NCBI GenBank assembly: GCA_017307505.1
Contig: JAFKEE010000040.1
Location: 1 to 64,000, forward strand
Length of the DNA stretch: 64,000 bases
Reading direction: 5' to 3'
Source of the DNA: Acidobacteriota bacterium
GTDB lineage: Bacteria; Acidobacteriota; Terriglobia; Bryobacterales; Bryobacteraceae
Shown: in pieces, positions 17,306 to 26,821 of the stretch
Position numbering within the stretch: the stretch's first letter is position 1
Layout: each line of letters opens with the position of its first letter
Made by a program: the position numbers and the translations under genes
The notes under the pieces: model-generated
What the model was told of the DNA's origin: nothing
The model's input: the letters and a program-made list of their open reading frames with translations, nothing else
The model's database searches: none

Positions 17306-19099
17306 CTACTTGCGGGCGGCACTCCGGGCGTTGATGCCGCGGATGAAGTTGACGAGGTCGCCAACTTCGTTCTGGGACAGACCGTAGTCGATCCACGACG
17401 GCATGGCAGAGCCTTGCACGCCGTAGAGAATGGATTCGAACAACCGTCGGTCCGAGACGCTGTCGACAAAGGCCGTGTTGCGCAGATTGCGGGGGCGCGG
17501 CAGGATGTCGAGAGAGTTCGGGCCTTTGCCGTCGGCCTTGCGGCCGTGGCAGCCGGAGCAGCGCCGGACGAAGGTGTCCTCGCCGCGCGCCATGGATTCT
17601 GCGCTGGCGGCGACGGGGTTCTTCTCCGGCACCTTGCGGGCGGTGATTTCCTTGCGCGGCTCTTTGGTGTAGGTCGTAAAGACGTACTGGAGAACGCCTT
17701 GAATCTGGTTGTCGTTGAGTACCTGACCCCAGGACGGCATAGAGGTGCCGGCCACGCCGTTCTTGATGGAGTTCTGGAGACGCTCGACGGGCTTGCTGTT
17801 GATGAAGCCGGCCTTGGTGAGGTCTCGTGGATAGGGGTCGAGGTAAATGGCGATGGGGCCATGACCGTCGCCCTTTTCACCGTGGCAGCGCTGGCAGAGT
17901 TCCTTGAAGGTATCGGCCGGCGTGGGCATCGGCGGAGGAGTCTTCAGGCTGGCCAGATAGGTACTCATGGCCTGGAAGTCGGCTGCCGGGAAGCGGAAGG
18001 TCGGCATGATGGAATCCGGGATCTTCGACGGCGGGTTCTTGAAGTGCTCGAGGATCCAGGACTCATTCTTCATGAGGCCTTCGAAGCTGAGGTCCGGGGC
18101 GATGCCGCCGTCCCGAGAGCCGAGCTTGTGGCAGGCGGTGCAGGCGTGGTCGGTGACCAGTTTTTCGCCCGAAGAGATGAGGGCGGCGCCTTGCAACGCG
18201 ACGGGCTCGGCTGCGCCTTCCGGCGGCCGTTTGGCGTTGAGTGAGGCGCGATAGCGCTGGAGTGAGGTCTCAGAGAAGTTGACGCCGCGGCGGCTCTTGA
18301 GGAAGATGACCAGCGCCTTGACGTCCTGCTCGCTGAGATGGAACTGAGGCATGAACGAGGTGGCGAGGTTGGCACGCGGTTCGACGATGGATTCCCAGAG
18401 GTAGTCGATCTTGAACTTCTTGCCGACTTCCGAGAGATCCGGGCCGAGAGTGCCTTCGGACAGCCCTTCGATGCGGTGGCAGCCGTAGCAGTTGTTGGCG
18501 AAGAAGAGCTTGCGTCCCCGGTCGACCAGGGCGGTGCCGGCGAAATTCTCTTCGGTGTGGCACTGGGCGCAATTGGACTGCATGTAGTCCTTGCCCTTCA
18601 GCTTGGTGGAGAAGTCCTTGCGCCAGTTGGCCTGGACGATGTAGCCGGCCAGAGGATCGGGCCAGTATTCGTCTTCGCCGTGGCTGTAGTGCTCCTGCAG
18701 GCCGCGGCCCTGGCCGTCGTGGCAGACGGTGCAGCCGAAGTCGGCGAACTTGTGGCGGCGTTCCCATTTGCCATTGACCTGGACGTCACCCATGCCGGCG
18801 GTGTAGGGGTGAGTGCGGAGCGGCTGGGCATGATCCTTAAAGCGGGGATCATCCATGGCCAGGTGGCAGGTGATGCAGCGATCGACGCGGTTCTCGCCAA
18901 ACTTGGTGACGAGAGACTGTTCGATGCGGGGTGAACGCGCGGTGAGGGCGGCCTTTTCGGCGTCGGTCTTGGAAAGGGCGCGCGCCTGATCGAAGTATGC
19001 GGTCTGGTAGTTCTCCCACTTGTGGAAGAACTGCTGGTAGAAGACGAGCCCGTGGACGATGAGCACCACGAAACTGGCGATAGCAAGTGCGAGTCTCAT
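17306..19099 (-). CDS. membrane-anchored heptahaem cytochrome c
   Basis: A 597-aa protein with an N-terminal anchor ([19 protein letters not shown], residues 3-21) and seven CxxCH motifs: CITCH (75), CTVCH (123), CAQCH (177), CYGCH (204), CTACH (320), CQRCH (402) and CSGCH (514). Two C-terminal modules are tandemly related: both have CHG, a GP-x-x-DLxPxPR-like segment and a GxxMPSW methionine loop ([16 protein letters not shown]). It lies between cytochrome b and ccoN. It therefore probably replaces both cytochrome c1 and CcoP as the electron wire from the bc-type complex to the oxidase. That role is inferred from order and from the absence of other c-type genes. GAGG precedes the ATG by 7 bp. 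Confidence 0.88.
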   Translation of the reverse strand: MRLALAIASFVVLIVHGLVFYQQFFHKWENYQTAYFDQARALSKTDAEKAALTARSPRIEQSLVTKFGENRVDRCITCHLAMDDPRFKDHAQPLRTHPYTAGMGDVQVNGKWERRHKFADFGCTVCHDGQGRGLQEHYSHGEDEYWPDPLAGYIVQANWRKDFSTKLKGKDYMQSNCAQCHTEENFAGTALVDRGRKLFFANNCYGCHRIEGLSEGTLGPDLSEVGKKFKIDYLWESIVEPRANLATSFMPQFHLSEQDVKALVIFLKSRRGVNFSETSLQRYRASLNAKRPPEGAAEPVALQGAALISSGEKLVTDHACTACHKLGSRDGGIAPDLSFEGLMKNESWILEHFKNPPSKIPDSIMPTFRFPAADFQAMSTYLASLKTPPPMPTPADTFKELCQRCHGEKGDGHGPIAIYLDPYPRDLTKAGFINSKPVERLQNSIKNGVAGTSMPSWGQVLNDNQIQGVLQYVFTTYTKEPRKEITARKVPEKNPVAASAESMARGEDTFVRRCSGCHGRKADGKGPNSLDILPRPRNLRNTAFVDSVSDRRLFESILYGVQGSAMPSWIDYGLSQNEVGDLVNFIRGINARSAARK

Positions 19100-19108
19100 G
19101 ATTTCACC

Positions 19109-20380
19109 TCATTTCCAGGGGGAGACGAACTCCCAGTTGGGCCCACGGAAGAAGGTCCCGATGATGACGAACACCACGTTGACGATCAGGAAGGTCATGA
19201 ATATCGTGTTGGCCAGCAGGCGCTCACGGGCGAACCATTTGCCGACACCGGCGGTGCGGCGGTCGAGGTAGGGCGTCGCCAACAGGAGCAGGACGAAGAT
19301 GGTGGGGATGCCGACGCCGCCCCAGAAGGCGGAGTAGCTCACCATCTCCTGCAGGCCCAGGAAGTACCAGGGGGCCTTGGCCGGATTCGGCGGGTGCATG
19401 ACGTTCACGGGCTCTTCCAGAGGCGCGTTGAACATCATGGAGAGCGTCAGGATCGCGGCGAGGGTGAGGATGAAAACGAACAGCTCGGCGATGAGCAGGT
19501 TGGGCCAGGCGAAGACCGAGTTGTCGGGGGTATTGCCGATCTTGGTGAAGGGTCCACGGACGAAGCCCTGGAGGCCGTAGGTCTTGTTCTTCTTGAGTTC
19601 GACGGCCTTGACGCTGACGGCGACGGGAGTGGCGGTCTCTTCGGGGCGGGACAGGCCGCCGTCCTTACGGATGCGCCAGAAGTGGATGGCGACCAGGAGG
19701 GTGACGATAACGGGGAGTACGGCGACGTGGAGGACGTAGAAACGGAGGAGCGCTTCCTGACCAACAGTGGCGTCGCCCAGCATGAGGAACTGGATGTCCT
19801 TGCCGACAACCGGGGCGTAAGCCGCAATGGAGGTGCCGACCGTGATCGCCCAGAAGGCGAGCTGATCCCAGGGGAGCAGGTAGCCGGTGAAGCTGGAGAA
19901 GAGGGTGAGCAGGAAGAGGATGACGCCGATGACCCAGTTGAACTCGCGGGGCTTCTTATAGGAGCCCGTGAAGAAGACGCGGCACATGTGGAGGACGACG
20001 ACGCCGACCATGCCATGAGCGGACCAGCGGTGCATGTTGCGCAGGAAGATGCCGAAGGCGACGGTCCCACGCAGGTCGAGCATACGGTCGTAGGCCTGTG
20101 TCGTGGAGGGCACGTAGTAGAACATCAGCAGGACGCCCGTGACCACCAGGATCAGAAACAGGAAGAAGGACATGAGGCCCAGACCCATGGTGTAGATGGG
20201 GCGGAGCGTGTTCTTGTTCACCTTCACCGGGTGGATGTGAAGGAAGAAGTTGGTGAAGCTGGTGGAGGAGCGCTGCAGATCATCCGAGGGAAGCGGATTG
20301 CGGAAGAGAGAGTGCCAGACGTTGGCCGGCAGCTCGCGCATGTTCGTCCACAGCGAGGGTGGTTTTACAGCCTGGCTCAT
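19109..20380 (-). CDS. cytochrome b of a bc-type quinol-oxidising complex
   Basis: A 423-aa cytochrome b with the b6 and subunit-IV parts fused. Haem ligands are visible in [12 protein letters not shown] with LHMCRVF, and in [20 protein letters not shown]. The cd-loop reads [14 protein letters not shown]. The Qo-site PEWYF motif is changed to [11 protein letters not shown]. About eight helices are present. It oxidises quinol with the Rieske protein encoded just upstream, whose stop overlaps this start by ATGA. It is followed 9 bp later by the heptahaem cytochrome. Confidence 0.9.
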   Translation of the reverse strand: MSQAVKPPSLWTNMRELPANVWHSLFRNPLPSDDLQRSSTSFTNFFLHIHPVKVNKNTLRPIYTMGLGLMSFFLFLILVVTGVLLMFYYVPSTTQAYDRMLDLRGTVAFGIFLRNMHRWSAHGMVGVVVLHMCRVFFTGSYKKPREFNWVIGVILFLLTLFSSFTGYLLPWDQLAFWAITVGTSIAAYAPVVGKDIQFLMLGDATVGQEALLRFYVLHVAVLPVIVTLLVAIHFWRIRKDGGLSRPEETATPVAVSVKAVELKKNKTYGLQGFVRGPFTKIGNTPDNSVFAWPNLLIAELFVFILTLAAILTLSMMFNAPLEEPVNVMHPPNPAKAPWYFLGLQEMVSYSAFWGGVGIPTIFVLLLLATPYLDRRTAGVGKWFARERLLANTIFMTFLIVNVVFVIIGTFFRGPNWEFVSPWK

Positions 20381-20877
20381 ACGTTCAGATAGCTCCCGGG
20401 CTCGACCTCGGTGTCCTTGTCGATCTCAAGCTCGCCGTTGGGAGCGAGGCTCACCTTGTACCAGGGGAGGGCCTTGGGGGCGGGACCACCGGTGACGTTG
20501 CCATCCTGGTCGTAGCGCGACCCGTGACAAGGGCAGGCGAAGCCCGTGTCGGCGACGCTGACGATGCAGCCGAGGTGGGTGCAGGTGGTGGAGATGGCGG
20601 CGATTTTGTCGCCTTCGCGGACCACGCACACACGGCGGGTGTCGAGCGCCATGCGGGTGCCGGAGGGGAACTCTTCCGGCTTGCCGATGTTGAACCGTTG
20701 GGGCTGCCCGTAGGTGGCGCGCGGTTTGATGAATACGAGATTCGAAAAAGCGCTCAGGATTGCCGAGCCAAACAGTCCAAAACCACTGAACCAGGCAAGC
20801 ATGCGGCGCCGGTTCATGCCCGGTTCGCCGGCCGCATCCTTGTTATGAGCGAATTTGGGATTTCCCGCCATCTTCAT
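20377..20877 (-). CDS. Rieske 2Fe-2S protein
   Basis: A 166-aa Rieske subunit with cluster motifs CTHLGC and CPCHGS. The N-terminal anchor follows a twin-arginine-like segment ([20 protein letters not shown]), as expected for Tat-exported Rieske proteins. The C-terminus VEPGSYLNV is typical. The start is uncertain: ATG 20877 and ATG 20871 lie behind AAGGAG (4 and 10 bp), while ATG 20817 would begin right at the Tat motif. The first two overlap the upstream CcoS-like gene by 29-35 bp. It transfers electrons from quinol to the c-type cytochrome. Confidence 0.9.
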   Translation of the reverse strand: MKMAGNPKFAHNKDAAGEPGMNRRRMLAWFSGFGLFGSAILSAFSNLVFIKPRATYGQPQRFNIGKPEEFPSGTRMALDTRRVCVVREGDKIAAISTTCTHLGCIVSVADTGFACPCHGSRYDQDGNVTGGPAPKALPWYKVSLAPNGELEIDKDTEVEPGSYLNV

Positions 20878-21046
20878 CCGACTCCTTGGGTTGATCTACC
20901 AGTTCTTGAATGTCCGACCAGAAGACCTGATACTTGGCGTCTTCTAGGTCACGAAAATAGTCGCGCTTCACGGCAAAGACAAAGACACACGCAGCGCCGA
21001 GGCCCATGAAGAGGCTGGCGGCGAGGGCGATCCAGGTCAGCTCCAT
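20843..21046 (-). CDS. ccoS: CcoS-like small membrane protein
   Basis: A 67-aa protein with one helix ([20 protein letters not shown], residues 7-26), then [19 protein letters not shown]. The last part closely matches the CcoS signature G-x-F-D-D-L-E-x-P-A-x-x-I-L. CcoS is required to insert redox cofactors into CcoN. The frame stays open upstream, but the ATG at 21046 inside the end of the Rrf2 gene (10-bp overlap) gives the canonical short protein. This is the second CcoS-like product of the operon (the other is at 15108-15284). Confidence 0.75.
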   Translation of the reverse strand: MELTWIALAASLFMGLGAACVFVFAVKRDYFRDLEDAKYQVFWSDIQELVDQPKESDEDGGKSQIRS

Positions 21047-21480
21047 TCGGGCACTCCACAAATGGGGCCGGTGGCCGGGGACCGGGCAGCGAGAGCTGCG
21101 ATAGTGTGAGCACGGAGGACGGAGGTCAGCGCGTCCTGCGCCTCCTGCCAGACCAGGTGTACGCTGCACCAGCCGCTGCGGCCGCAGAAGCCATCCGGTC
21201 CGATGCAGATGTTGAGTTGAAGAGGGCCTTCGAGGGCCTCGACAACATCGAGAAGGGTAATGGCCTCGGCCGGCCTGGCGAGGGTATAGCCTCCGGACAC
21301 GCCGCGATGGGAGAGGGTGAGGCCGGCCCGTGTGAGGGCCTGGAGAACCTTGCTGAGGAAGGCTTCGGGGGCATCGCCGAAGTTCGCGAACTCAGAGAGA
21401 GTGACGCGGCCGCCAGAGGGAACGGAGGCCAGGTGGAGCATCACCCGGACTGCGTAATCGGCTGCGCGCGTCAACTGCAT
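21037..21480 (-). CDS. Rrf2-family transcriptional regulator, probable Fe-S sensor
   Basis: A 147-aa winged-helix regulator starting MQLTRAADYAVRVMLHLA. The recognition-helix region includes GVSGGYTLARP. Three cysteines with the spacing C-x6-C-x5-C (CIGPDGFCGRSGWC) match the cluster-binding cysteines of IscR/NsrR-type Rrf2 proteins, so it may sense O2, NO or iron-sulfur status. It is the first gene of the respiratory operon and very probably regulates it. The frame is open to 21525, but the ATG at 21480 has AAGG 7 bp upstream and lies downstream of the promoter, whereas the longer start would lie within the -35 box. Confidence 0.85.
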   Translation of the reverse strand: MQLTRAADYAVRVMLHLASVPSGGRVTLSEFANFGDAPEAFLSKVLQALTRAGLTLSHRGVSGGYTLARPAEAITLLDVVEALEGPLQLNICIGPDGFCGRSGWCSVHLVWQEAQDALTSVLRAHTIAALAARSPATGPICGVPEWS

Positions 21481-21496
21481 TCGAGAACCTTGATAA

Positions 21497-21525
21497 ATTA
21501 GAGTCTCTTTCTCCGGTTTTGTCAA
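21497..21525 (-). promoter_or_regulatory. strong promoter of the bc-cbb3 operon
   Basis: Minus strand TTGACA (21525-21520), 17-bp spacer, TCTAAT (21502-21497): a perfect -35 and 5/6 -10. Transcription would start near 21490, giving a leader of only about 10-14 nt. The region just upstream (21530-21580) is AT-rich, contains TATATT and AGTC repeats, and could hold the Rrf2 operator. Confidence 0.65.
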
Positions 21526-21710
21526 TACGGTTTTTGAGATCTTGTTGACTTAAATATAGACTGGAATATACAGATAGATTTGAGTCGGCGAAGAGGGGTT
21601 TGTGACCTCCCAAAACTGACACTTTAGTTCAGTATGTTGAGGGCACTGTTTGTTATAGATAGGCTGTTTCAAAGCGTGGAAAGAACGGGTGCTTGGGCGC
21701 CGATGTGGCC

Positions 21711-22091
21711 TTAGGATCGGGCGGTGTCGGCCCGGTAGATGCAGCCGATGCCTACCGCGTAGGCCAGGAGGTCGAGAAAGCTGAACTGGGTGCCCAGCAG
21801 ACGGGCCGCAATCCGTACTATGGCGTGTTCATTGGCTAACAAATGGGCGGGGATGCGGGTGAGCTGGAAGAGCTCGATGACGGTCATGGCGGCCATGGCG
21901 CAAATCGCGGTGGTGGCGGGCTTCCAGAAAGGCCGGAGGAGGACGTAGAACATCGCCGCGTAGAGGGCATCGCCGAGGTACTTGTCGATCAGGACGAAGC
22001 CGGTCTGATGGAGGCGCGAGAGGATTCCGGCCGCGATGATGGCGAGAAGGGTGAGGACCCAGGCGATTCGCGGTGACGGTCGAAGGGACAT
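21711..22091 (-). CDS. DUF2809 integral membrane protein
   Basis: A 126-aa polytopic protein with about four helices. The segment LIDKYLGDALYAAMFYVLLR (about 34-53) is followed by VIELFQL and, near the C-terminus, LGTQFSFLDLLAYAVGIG. These are conserved in the DUF2809 family, whose function is unknown. Several small acidobacterial genes of this type are monocistronic, and this one seems so. It is upstream of the Rrf2 gene on the same strand but separated by 185 bp with an independent promoter. Confidence 0.75.
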   Translation of the reverse strand: MSLRPSPRIAWVLTLLAIIAAGILSRLHQTGFVLIDKYLGDALYAAMFYVLLRPFWKPATTAICAMAAMTVIELFQLTRIPAHLLANEHAIVRIAARLLGTQFSFLDLLAYAVGIGCIYRADTARS

Positions 22092-22177
22092 GCGGTTAGT
22101 TTAGCGGGCCGGTGCGGAGGTGTCGGGTGGGTCTTGAACAGAGAAGGGTCCGTCCGCGATATCGTGTTTGGTTAGCC

Positions 22178-23479
22178 ATGCTTCGATTTGCGCTCCTCTC
22201 CCTCCTCGCCCTTTCGCTGGCCGCCCAGGACAGGGTCGGCACGATTCAGGTTCGGGTCGCCACTGACCATACGGACTGGCGTTATGAACCCGGGAAGCCG
22301 GTGAAGTTCCAGATCACGGCCGTGCAGGACGGTCACGCCCTGAGCGGCGTGAAGGTGACCTACCGGATCGGCCCCGAGATGATGCCGCCTAAGATCGACC
22401 AGACGGCGACCATTACGGGTGAGAGCCTGACTGTCGATGGCGGGACGATGAACGAACCCGGCTTCCTGCGCTGTATCGCGACGGTGGAGAAGAACGGGAA
22501 GACGTACCGGGGACTGGCCACGGCCGCGTTCCAGCCGGAGCAGATCAAACCGACTCAGCAGGATCCGGCAGACTTCGATGAGTTCTGGGCCGCAGGTAAG
22601 GCGGCGCTGGCCAAGCTGCCGATCGATGCCAGAATCACACCGCTGCCCGAGTACGGCAATTCACAGGCCGACTGCTACCAGGTGAACCTGCAGAATGTGG
22701 GCATGGGGAATGCGCCCTCGCGGTTCTTCGGAGTGCTGTGCGAGCCGAAGGCTCCGGGCAAGTATCCGGCGCTGCTGAGTGTGCCGGGTGCTGGTGTCCG
22801 GCCGTATCGCGGCATGGCGGAGATGGCGGCTCGTGGGGTGATCACGCTGCAGGTTGGCATCCACGGGATTCCGGTGACGATGGACCAGACGGTGTACGAC
22901 TCACTGGGCGCCGGCGCGCTGGCGAACTACAACACGTTCGGGCTCGACAACCGGGACCGGTATTATTTCCGGCGGGTGTACCTCGGCTGCGTCCGGGCCA
23001 ACGACTATCTGACCAGCCTGCCGAAATGGGACGGCGAGCACCTGGTGGTGACCGGCGGCAGCCAGGGCGGGGCGCTTTCGATTGTGACGACCGCGCTGGA
23101 TCCCAGGGTCAAGGGTCTGGCGGCCTACTACCCAGCGCTTTCGGATGTCACGGGGTATCTGCAGAACCGGGCCGGCGGCTGGCCGCATATGTTCCGGGCG
23201 ACGGAAGGTCCGATGGCTCACCGGTCACAGGACAAGATCGAGACGTCTCGGTACTACGACGTGGTGAATTTCGCGCGGCGGGTGAAGGTGCCCGGTTTGT
23301 ACTCGTGGGGCTTCAACGATGAGACGTGCCCGCCGACATCGATGTACTCGGCGTATAACGTGATTCCCGGCCAGAAGAAGCTGATGCTGGCGCTGGAGAC
23401 GGGGCACAACAACATTCCGGAGCAGGTGGCCGAGGTGCAGGCCTGGCTGCTGGCATTTATGCAGGTGGCGGGGCGGTAA
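22178..23479 (+). CDS. secreted acetyl xylan esterase-like hydrolase (AXE1 fold)
   Basis: A 433-aa protein with signal peptide (LRFALLSLLALSLAAQ, residues 2-17). An immunoglobulin-like N-terminal domain (about 20-120) is followed by an alpha/beta-hydrolase of the acetyl xylan esterase/cephalosporin deacetylase family. That domain has the nucleophile elbow GGSQGG, preceded by the long region with VPGAGVRPYRGMAE. The catalytic His is in LETGHNNIPE and the acid in WGFNDETCPP. It probably removes acetyl groups from plant or microbial polysaccharide in the periplasm or outside. The ATG at 22178 is chosen because the signal peptide starts there, although the frame is open to 22112. Confidence 0.82.
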   Translation: MLRFALLSLLALSLAAQDRVGTIQVRVATDHTDWRYEPGKPVKFQITAVQDGHALSGVKVTYRIGPEMMPPKIDQTATITGESLTVDGGTMNEPGFLRCIATVEKNGKTYRGLATAAFQPEQIKPTQQDPADFDEFWAAGKAALAKLPIDARITPLPEYGNSQADCYQVNLQNVGMGNAPSRFFGVLCEPKAPGKYPALLSVPGAGVRPYRGMAEMAARGVITLQVGIHGIPVTMDQTVYDSLGAGALANYNTFGLDNRDRYYFRRVYLGCVRANDYLTSLPKWDGEHLVVTGGSQGGALSIVTTALDPRVKGLAAYYPALSDVTGYLQNRAGGWPHMFRATEGPMAHRSQDKIETSRYYDVVNFARRVKVPGLYSWGFNDETCPPTSMYSAYNVIPGQKKLMLALETGHNNIPEQVAEVQAWLLAFMQVAGR

Positions 23480-23528
23480 GGATCAACCCGCAACCCCAAC
23501 CGGCGTTCACCGACATCAATGAATAACT

Positions 23529-24035
23529 CTACTGAGCTGACTTCCTCTCTCGCCAGATATCCCAGGTGAGCGGGCCGGCATCGTCGTCCGAGATTGGATG
23601 GCCGGCAAGTTTGAGGGCCAGTTTGATCTGGCCGTGGTGGTAGGACTCGTGGAAGATCAATAGCTGGAGCAGCAGGATTGGGTGGTCGTAGTTCAAGTCG
23701 AGAGCTCGGCCGGACTCTACTCTGCCCCGCACCGCGTCGCGAACCCGTTGGGCGCTTGCCGTGAGCATCTGCGCAATGCGACCGGGGTCGGGCTCATGGA
23801 TCCATTCCTCCTCCGGCACGGGGCCGGCGCACTCGGGCGCCTCTTCCAAGAGAGAGACCATCCGTTCGTGGTGGAGGTGGGTCAACAGCTCGGCGACGGT
23901 GTGGCTGGTTGGGGTGGGCCTGGCTTCCAAGCCTCCAGGAGGAACAGCCCGGACGAGATTCACCAGGATGGTATTATTGCGGTCCCAGGAATCCAGGATG
24001 GCTTCTAGTAGGTTTTGCTCTGGAGCTTCCGGCAT
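23529..24035 (-). CDS. DinB/YfiT-like putative metalloenzyme
   Basis: A four-helix-bundle protein of about 168 aa with the spaced histidines of the DinB superfamily: AELLTHLHHERMV near residue 50 and FHESYHHGQIKLAL near residue 130 (family HxxYHxGQ). Such proteins bind a divalent metal and may act as thiol-dependent transferases; many have no known substrate. The ATG at 24035 has GGAGGG 4-5 bp upstream. The alternative ATG at 24047 would add four residues (MEGE) and has a poorer site. No operon partner. Confidence 0.75.
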   Translation of the reverse strand: MPEAPEQNLLEAILDSWDRNNTILVNLVRAVPPGGLEARPTPTSHTVAELLTHLHHERMVSLLEEAPECAGPVPEEEWIHEPDPGRIAQMLTASAQRVRDAVRGRVESGRALDLNYDHPILLLQLLIFHESYHHGQIKLALKLAGHPISDDDAGPLTWDIWRERKSAQ

Positions 24036-24136
24036 TTCACCCTCCATTTTCCTCTAAATCGACCGGGGTTTCTGCGGCACTGCCTGGCGTCGCCAGAGTG
24101 GAGAAGCGAGGCCGACAGGGTTCCGGGCGTTCGACC

Positions 24137-24142
24137 TATAAT
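24137..24142 (+). promoter_or_regulatory. perfect -10 hexamer near the CBM9-like gene start
   Basis: TATAAT ends 13 bp before the ATG at 24156. CCGACA lies 19 bp further upstream as a weak -35. Little or no leader would be transcribed, so the gene is a leaderless-mRNA candidate. Confidence 0.4.
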
Positions 24143-24155
24143 TCGAGAGCAACCC

Positions 24156-24965
24156 ATGTACCCTTTTGAACCTGCGCGCTACACGTGCTACCGTGCCAAC
24201 GGTCCATTGACGATCGACGGAAAACTGAATGAGGAGTCGTGGCTGGCGGCTCCGAAGTCGACGCCCTTCGTGGATATCGTCACCGGAGAGGCGGCCTGGT
24301 TCGATACCCGGACGGCGCTGCTATGGGACGACGAGAATCTCTATTTCGGCTTCTGGGCCGAAGAGAACGATGTTTGGGGCACGCTCACTGAGCGGGATTC
24401 CAAGATCTATGAGGAGAATGACCTCGAGCTGTTTATTGCCGCGCAGGACGCCTACTACGAGTTTGAGATCAATGCGCTGAACACGGTGTATGAAGTGTTC
24501 TGGGTGTGGAAGGATATCTTCCTGCCGGGGTCGCAGTATTTCGGGCGGCCGGAGTTCGATCCTGCCACGCAGCGAACGATGGTCCTGGATGGAGTAGGCG
24601 GACACGTCCACCCGCGCGGAGAACGTTGGGGCTTCCTGGATTGGGACTATCCGGGCCTGCGGACCGCCGTGCATGTGGACGGCGTGGTGAACCGGCGCGA
24701 TAAGACGGACCGGGGTTGGACCGCGGAACTGGCCTTCCCGTGGAAAGGACTGGAACTGCTGCGGGACGGGCGTTCGCTGCCTCCGAAGGACGGGGATGTC
24801 TGGCGGATTGATTGCAGCCGGTTTGAGAAGATCGGCCGGAACGGGGAGACTCTGGATCCGTGTGCCGGGTGGACCTGGAACCGTCATGGGCACTACGACT
24901 CACACATTCCGGAGGTGTTTCCTTACGTTACGTTCTCGACGGAAGTGGTGGGCAAAGGGCGTTAA
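24156..24965 (+). CDS. CBM9-like carbohydrate-binding protein
   Basis: A 269-aa beta-sandwich protein of the CBM9-like (family 9 carbohydrate-binding) type. The hallmark opening is GPLTIDGKLNEESWLAAP (about 17-34), followed by LLWDDENLYFGFWAEE and DLELFIAAQ. The C-terminal strands (RIDCSRFEK, WTWNRHGHYDSHIPEVFPYV) are typical. No signal peptide is seen with this start. The frame is open to 24015, but the extra residues have low-complexity shadow character and the TATAAT element lies between. It is likely to bind sugars or act in their turnover; no catalytic domain is attached. Confidence 0.75.
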   Translation: MYPFEPARYTCYRANGPLTIDGKLNEESWLAAPKSTPFVDIVTGEAAWFDTRTALLWDDENLYFGFWAEENDVWGTLTERDSKIYEENDLELFIAAQDAYYEFEINALNTVYEVFWVWKDIFLPGSQYFGRPEFDPATQRTMVLDGVGGHVHPRGERWGFLDWDYPGLRTAVHVDGVVNRRDKTDRGWTAELAFPWKGLELLRDGRSLPPKDGDVWRIDCSRFEKIGRNGETLDPCAGWTWNRHGHYDSHIPEVFPYVTFSTEVVGKGR

Positions 24966-25115
24966 CCTGGCTTCGTAATCCACCGCGCAACGGATCCACA
25001 GGCTGTATATGATCTAGGTGGCTGAACGAAGCGACGGGCCGGTCCAGGCGACGCTGAAGTCGATTCGCGCGGAACGCCGGCGGCGCGGATGCTTCCTCCA
25101 GATCGGAGCAGAACC

Positions 25116-26738
25116 ATGAAATTGTTGAGCAGTCTTTGTTTCTGTGCTGTGGCGAACCTCGTAGCAGCGCAGGGAGCGCCCGCCGGTCCGCAAATCAAAA
25201 CGGCCAACGGCATTGTGGAAGGGATCACCGCGAAGTCTGGGATCCGGATGTTCCGCGGGATTCCGTTTGCCGCGCCTCCGGTGGGCGAGTTGCGCTGGAA
25301 GGCCCCGCAGCCGGCGAAGAACTGGCAGGGTGTCCGGCCGGCCGTGGAATTCGCCCCAAGCTGCATGCAGCGGCCCATCTTCGGGGACATGGAGTTTCGC
25401 GGCAAAGGGACGAGTGAAGACTGCCTGTATCTGAACGTGTGGACGCCGGCCAAAAGCGCGGCTGAGAAGCTGCCGGTGCTGGTGTACTTCTTTGGCGGCG
25501 GGCTGATGGCGGGTGACGGCTCAGAGTACCGCTATGACGGCGAGAGCATGGCGACGAAGGGGATTGTCTCCGTCACCATCAACTACCGGCTGACGGTGTT
25601 CGGGTTCCTGGCGCACCCGGAGTTGACCGCGGAGGCTCCGTACCACTCGTCGGGCAACTACGGTTTCCTGGACCAGAACGCTGCTCTGAAATGGGTGCAG
25701 GAGAATATCGCGGCTTTTGGCGGAGATCCGAAACGGGTGACGATCGCGGGCCAGTCGGCTGGTTCCCGTTCCGTAAGCGTGCAGATGCTTTCGCCTCTGT
25801 CGAAGGGCCTGTTCTCTGGCGCGATTCTGGAAAGCGGCAGCATGGTGGGCGCGGTGAAGCCGCCGTCCCTGGCCGATGCCGAGAAGCGAGGGCTGGAGTT
25901 CATGGCAGCCGCCGGCGCCCAGTCCTTGAAGGATCTGCGCGCGATCCCGGCGGAAAAGGTGCTGGCGATGACCGCGCAGCCGGCATGGACGAGGTTTGAG
26001 GCTATCGCGGATGGCTACCAGGTGGCGACGAAGGACCTGATCGAGTGCGCGGACAAAGGCGAACTGGCCCGGGTGCCGCTGCTGTTGGGGTGGGTGACGG
26101 AAGACCGGAACGCGCAGTCATTGCTGGGTGAGAATCCGGCGACTCCGGAGGGCTACGCAGCGGCGGTGCGCAAACTGTTTGGCGCGGATGCCGACCGGGT
26201 GTTGGCTCTCTATCCGGCTGGGCAGACGAAGGATCAAGTTCTGGATGCGGCCCAGACCCTGGCGACGGACCGGGGCATGGGCTACAACATGTGGCGGCTG
26301 GCGGAGGGTCACCGGCAGTCAAGCGGGAAACCGGTGTTCCGTTTCCTTTATGGGCGGCCCAGGCCGAGGTTCCTGGGGCGGCCTGACCAGTTGCCTGGTA
26401 CGGCCGGAGGGATCATCACCAACGCAGCAGCAGCTTCCTCCGTACCGAAATGGCGTGGCGCGGTGCACTCCGCCGAGATCGAGTACGCATTAGGCAATTT
26501 GGCTACAAACAAGCATTACGCCTGGGAACCGGCCGACTACAAGCTGTCTGAGGTGATGGAAGGCTACTTTGCAAACTTCATCAAGACAGGCGATCCCAAT
26601 GGAGCCGGGCTGCCGAAATGGCCGGCTTACGCGCCGGGTTCAGGCTTCCAGATTATGAGCCTGAATGCGGAATCCAGTGCGATGCCGGAGACGCGGCAGC
26701 GGTACGTGCTGCTAGACGAGATTCTGCACGGGAAATAG
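25116..26738 (+). CDS. secreted type-B carboxylesterase
   Basis: A 540-aa alpha/beta-hydrolase of the carboxylesterase type-B (para-nitrobenzyl esterase) family. It has a signal peptide (residues 1-19, ending VAAQG). The family opening FRGIPFAAPPVGELRW lies at about 46-61, EDCLYLNVW at 101-109 and the oxyanion-hole region FFGGGLMAGDG at 125-135. The nucleophile is S214 in GQSAGS, where the more common form is GESAG. The catalytic His is in GAVHSAEIEYALGN near 455. The ATG at 25116 follows GGAGCAGAACC; an in-frame upstream TTG/ATG extension lacks a signal peptide. It probably hydrolyses carboxylic esters in the periplasm. Confidence 0.88.
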   Translation: MKLLSSLCFCAVANLVAAQGAPAGPQIKTANGIVEGITAKSGIRMFRGIPFAAPPVGELRWKAPQPAKNWQGVRPAVEFAPSCMQRPIFGDMEFRGKGTSEDCLYLNVWTPAKSAAEKLPVLVYFFGGGLMAGDGSEYRYDGESMATKGIVSVTINYRLTVFGFLAHPELTAEAPYHSSGNYGFLDQNAALKWVQENIAAFGGDPKRVTIAGQSAGSRSVSVQMLSPLSKGLFSGAILESGSMVGAVKPPSLADAEKRGLEFMAAAGAQSLKDLRAIPAEKVLAMTAQPAWTRFEAIADGYQVATKDLIECADKGELARVPLLLGWVTEDRNAQSLLGENPATPEGYAAAVRKLFGADADRVLALYPAGQTKDQVLDAAQTLATDRGMGYNMWRLAEGHRQSSGKPVFRFLYGRPRPRFLGRPDQLPGTAGGIITNAAAASSVPKWRGAVHSAEIEYALGNLATNKHYAWEPADYKLSEVMEGYFANFIKTGDPNGAGLPKWPAYAPGSGFQIMSLNAESSAMPETRQRYVLLDEILHGK

Positions 26739-26821
26739 ACCCGACAACCGGCAGAGATCCACAGACCGGACGGCGGTCTCACCGGAAAGGCACTTCGTGG
26801 AAAGGGGCGCGGCCAGGATGT

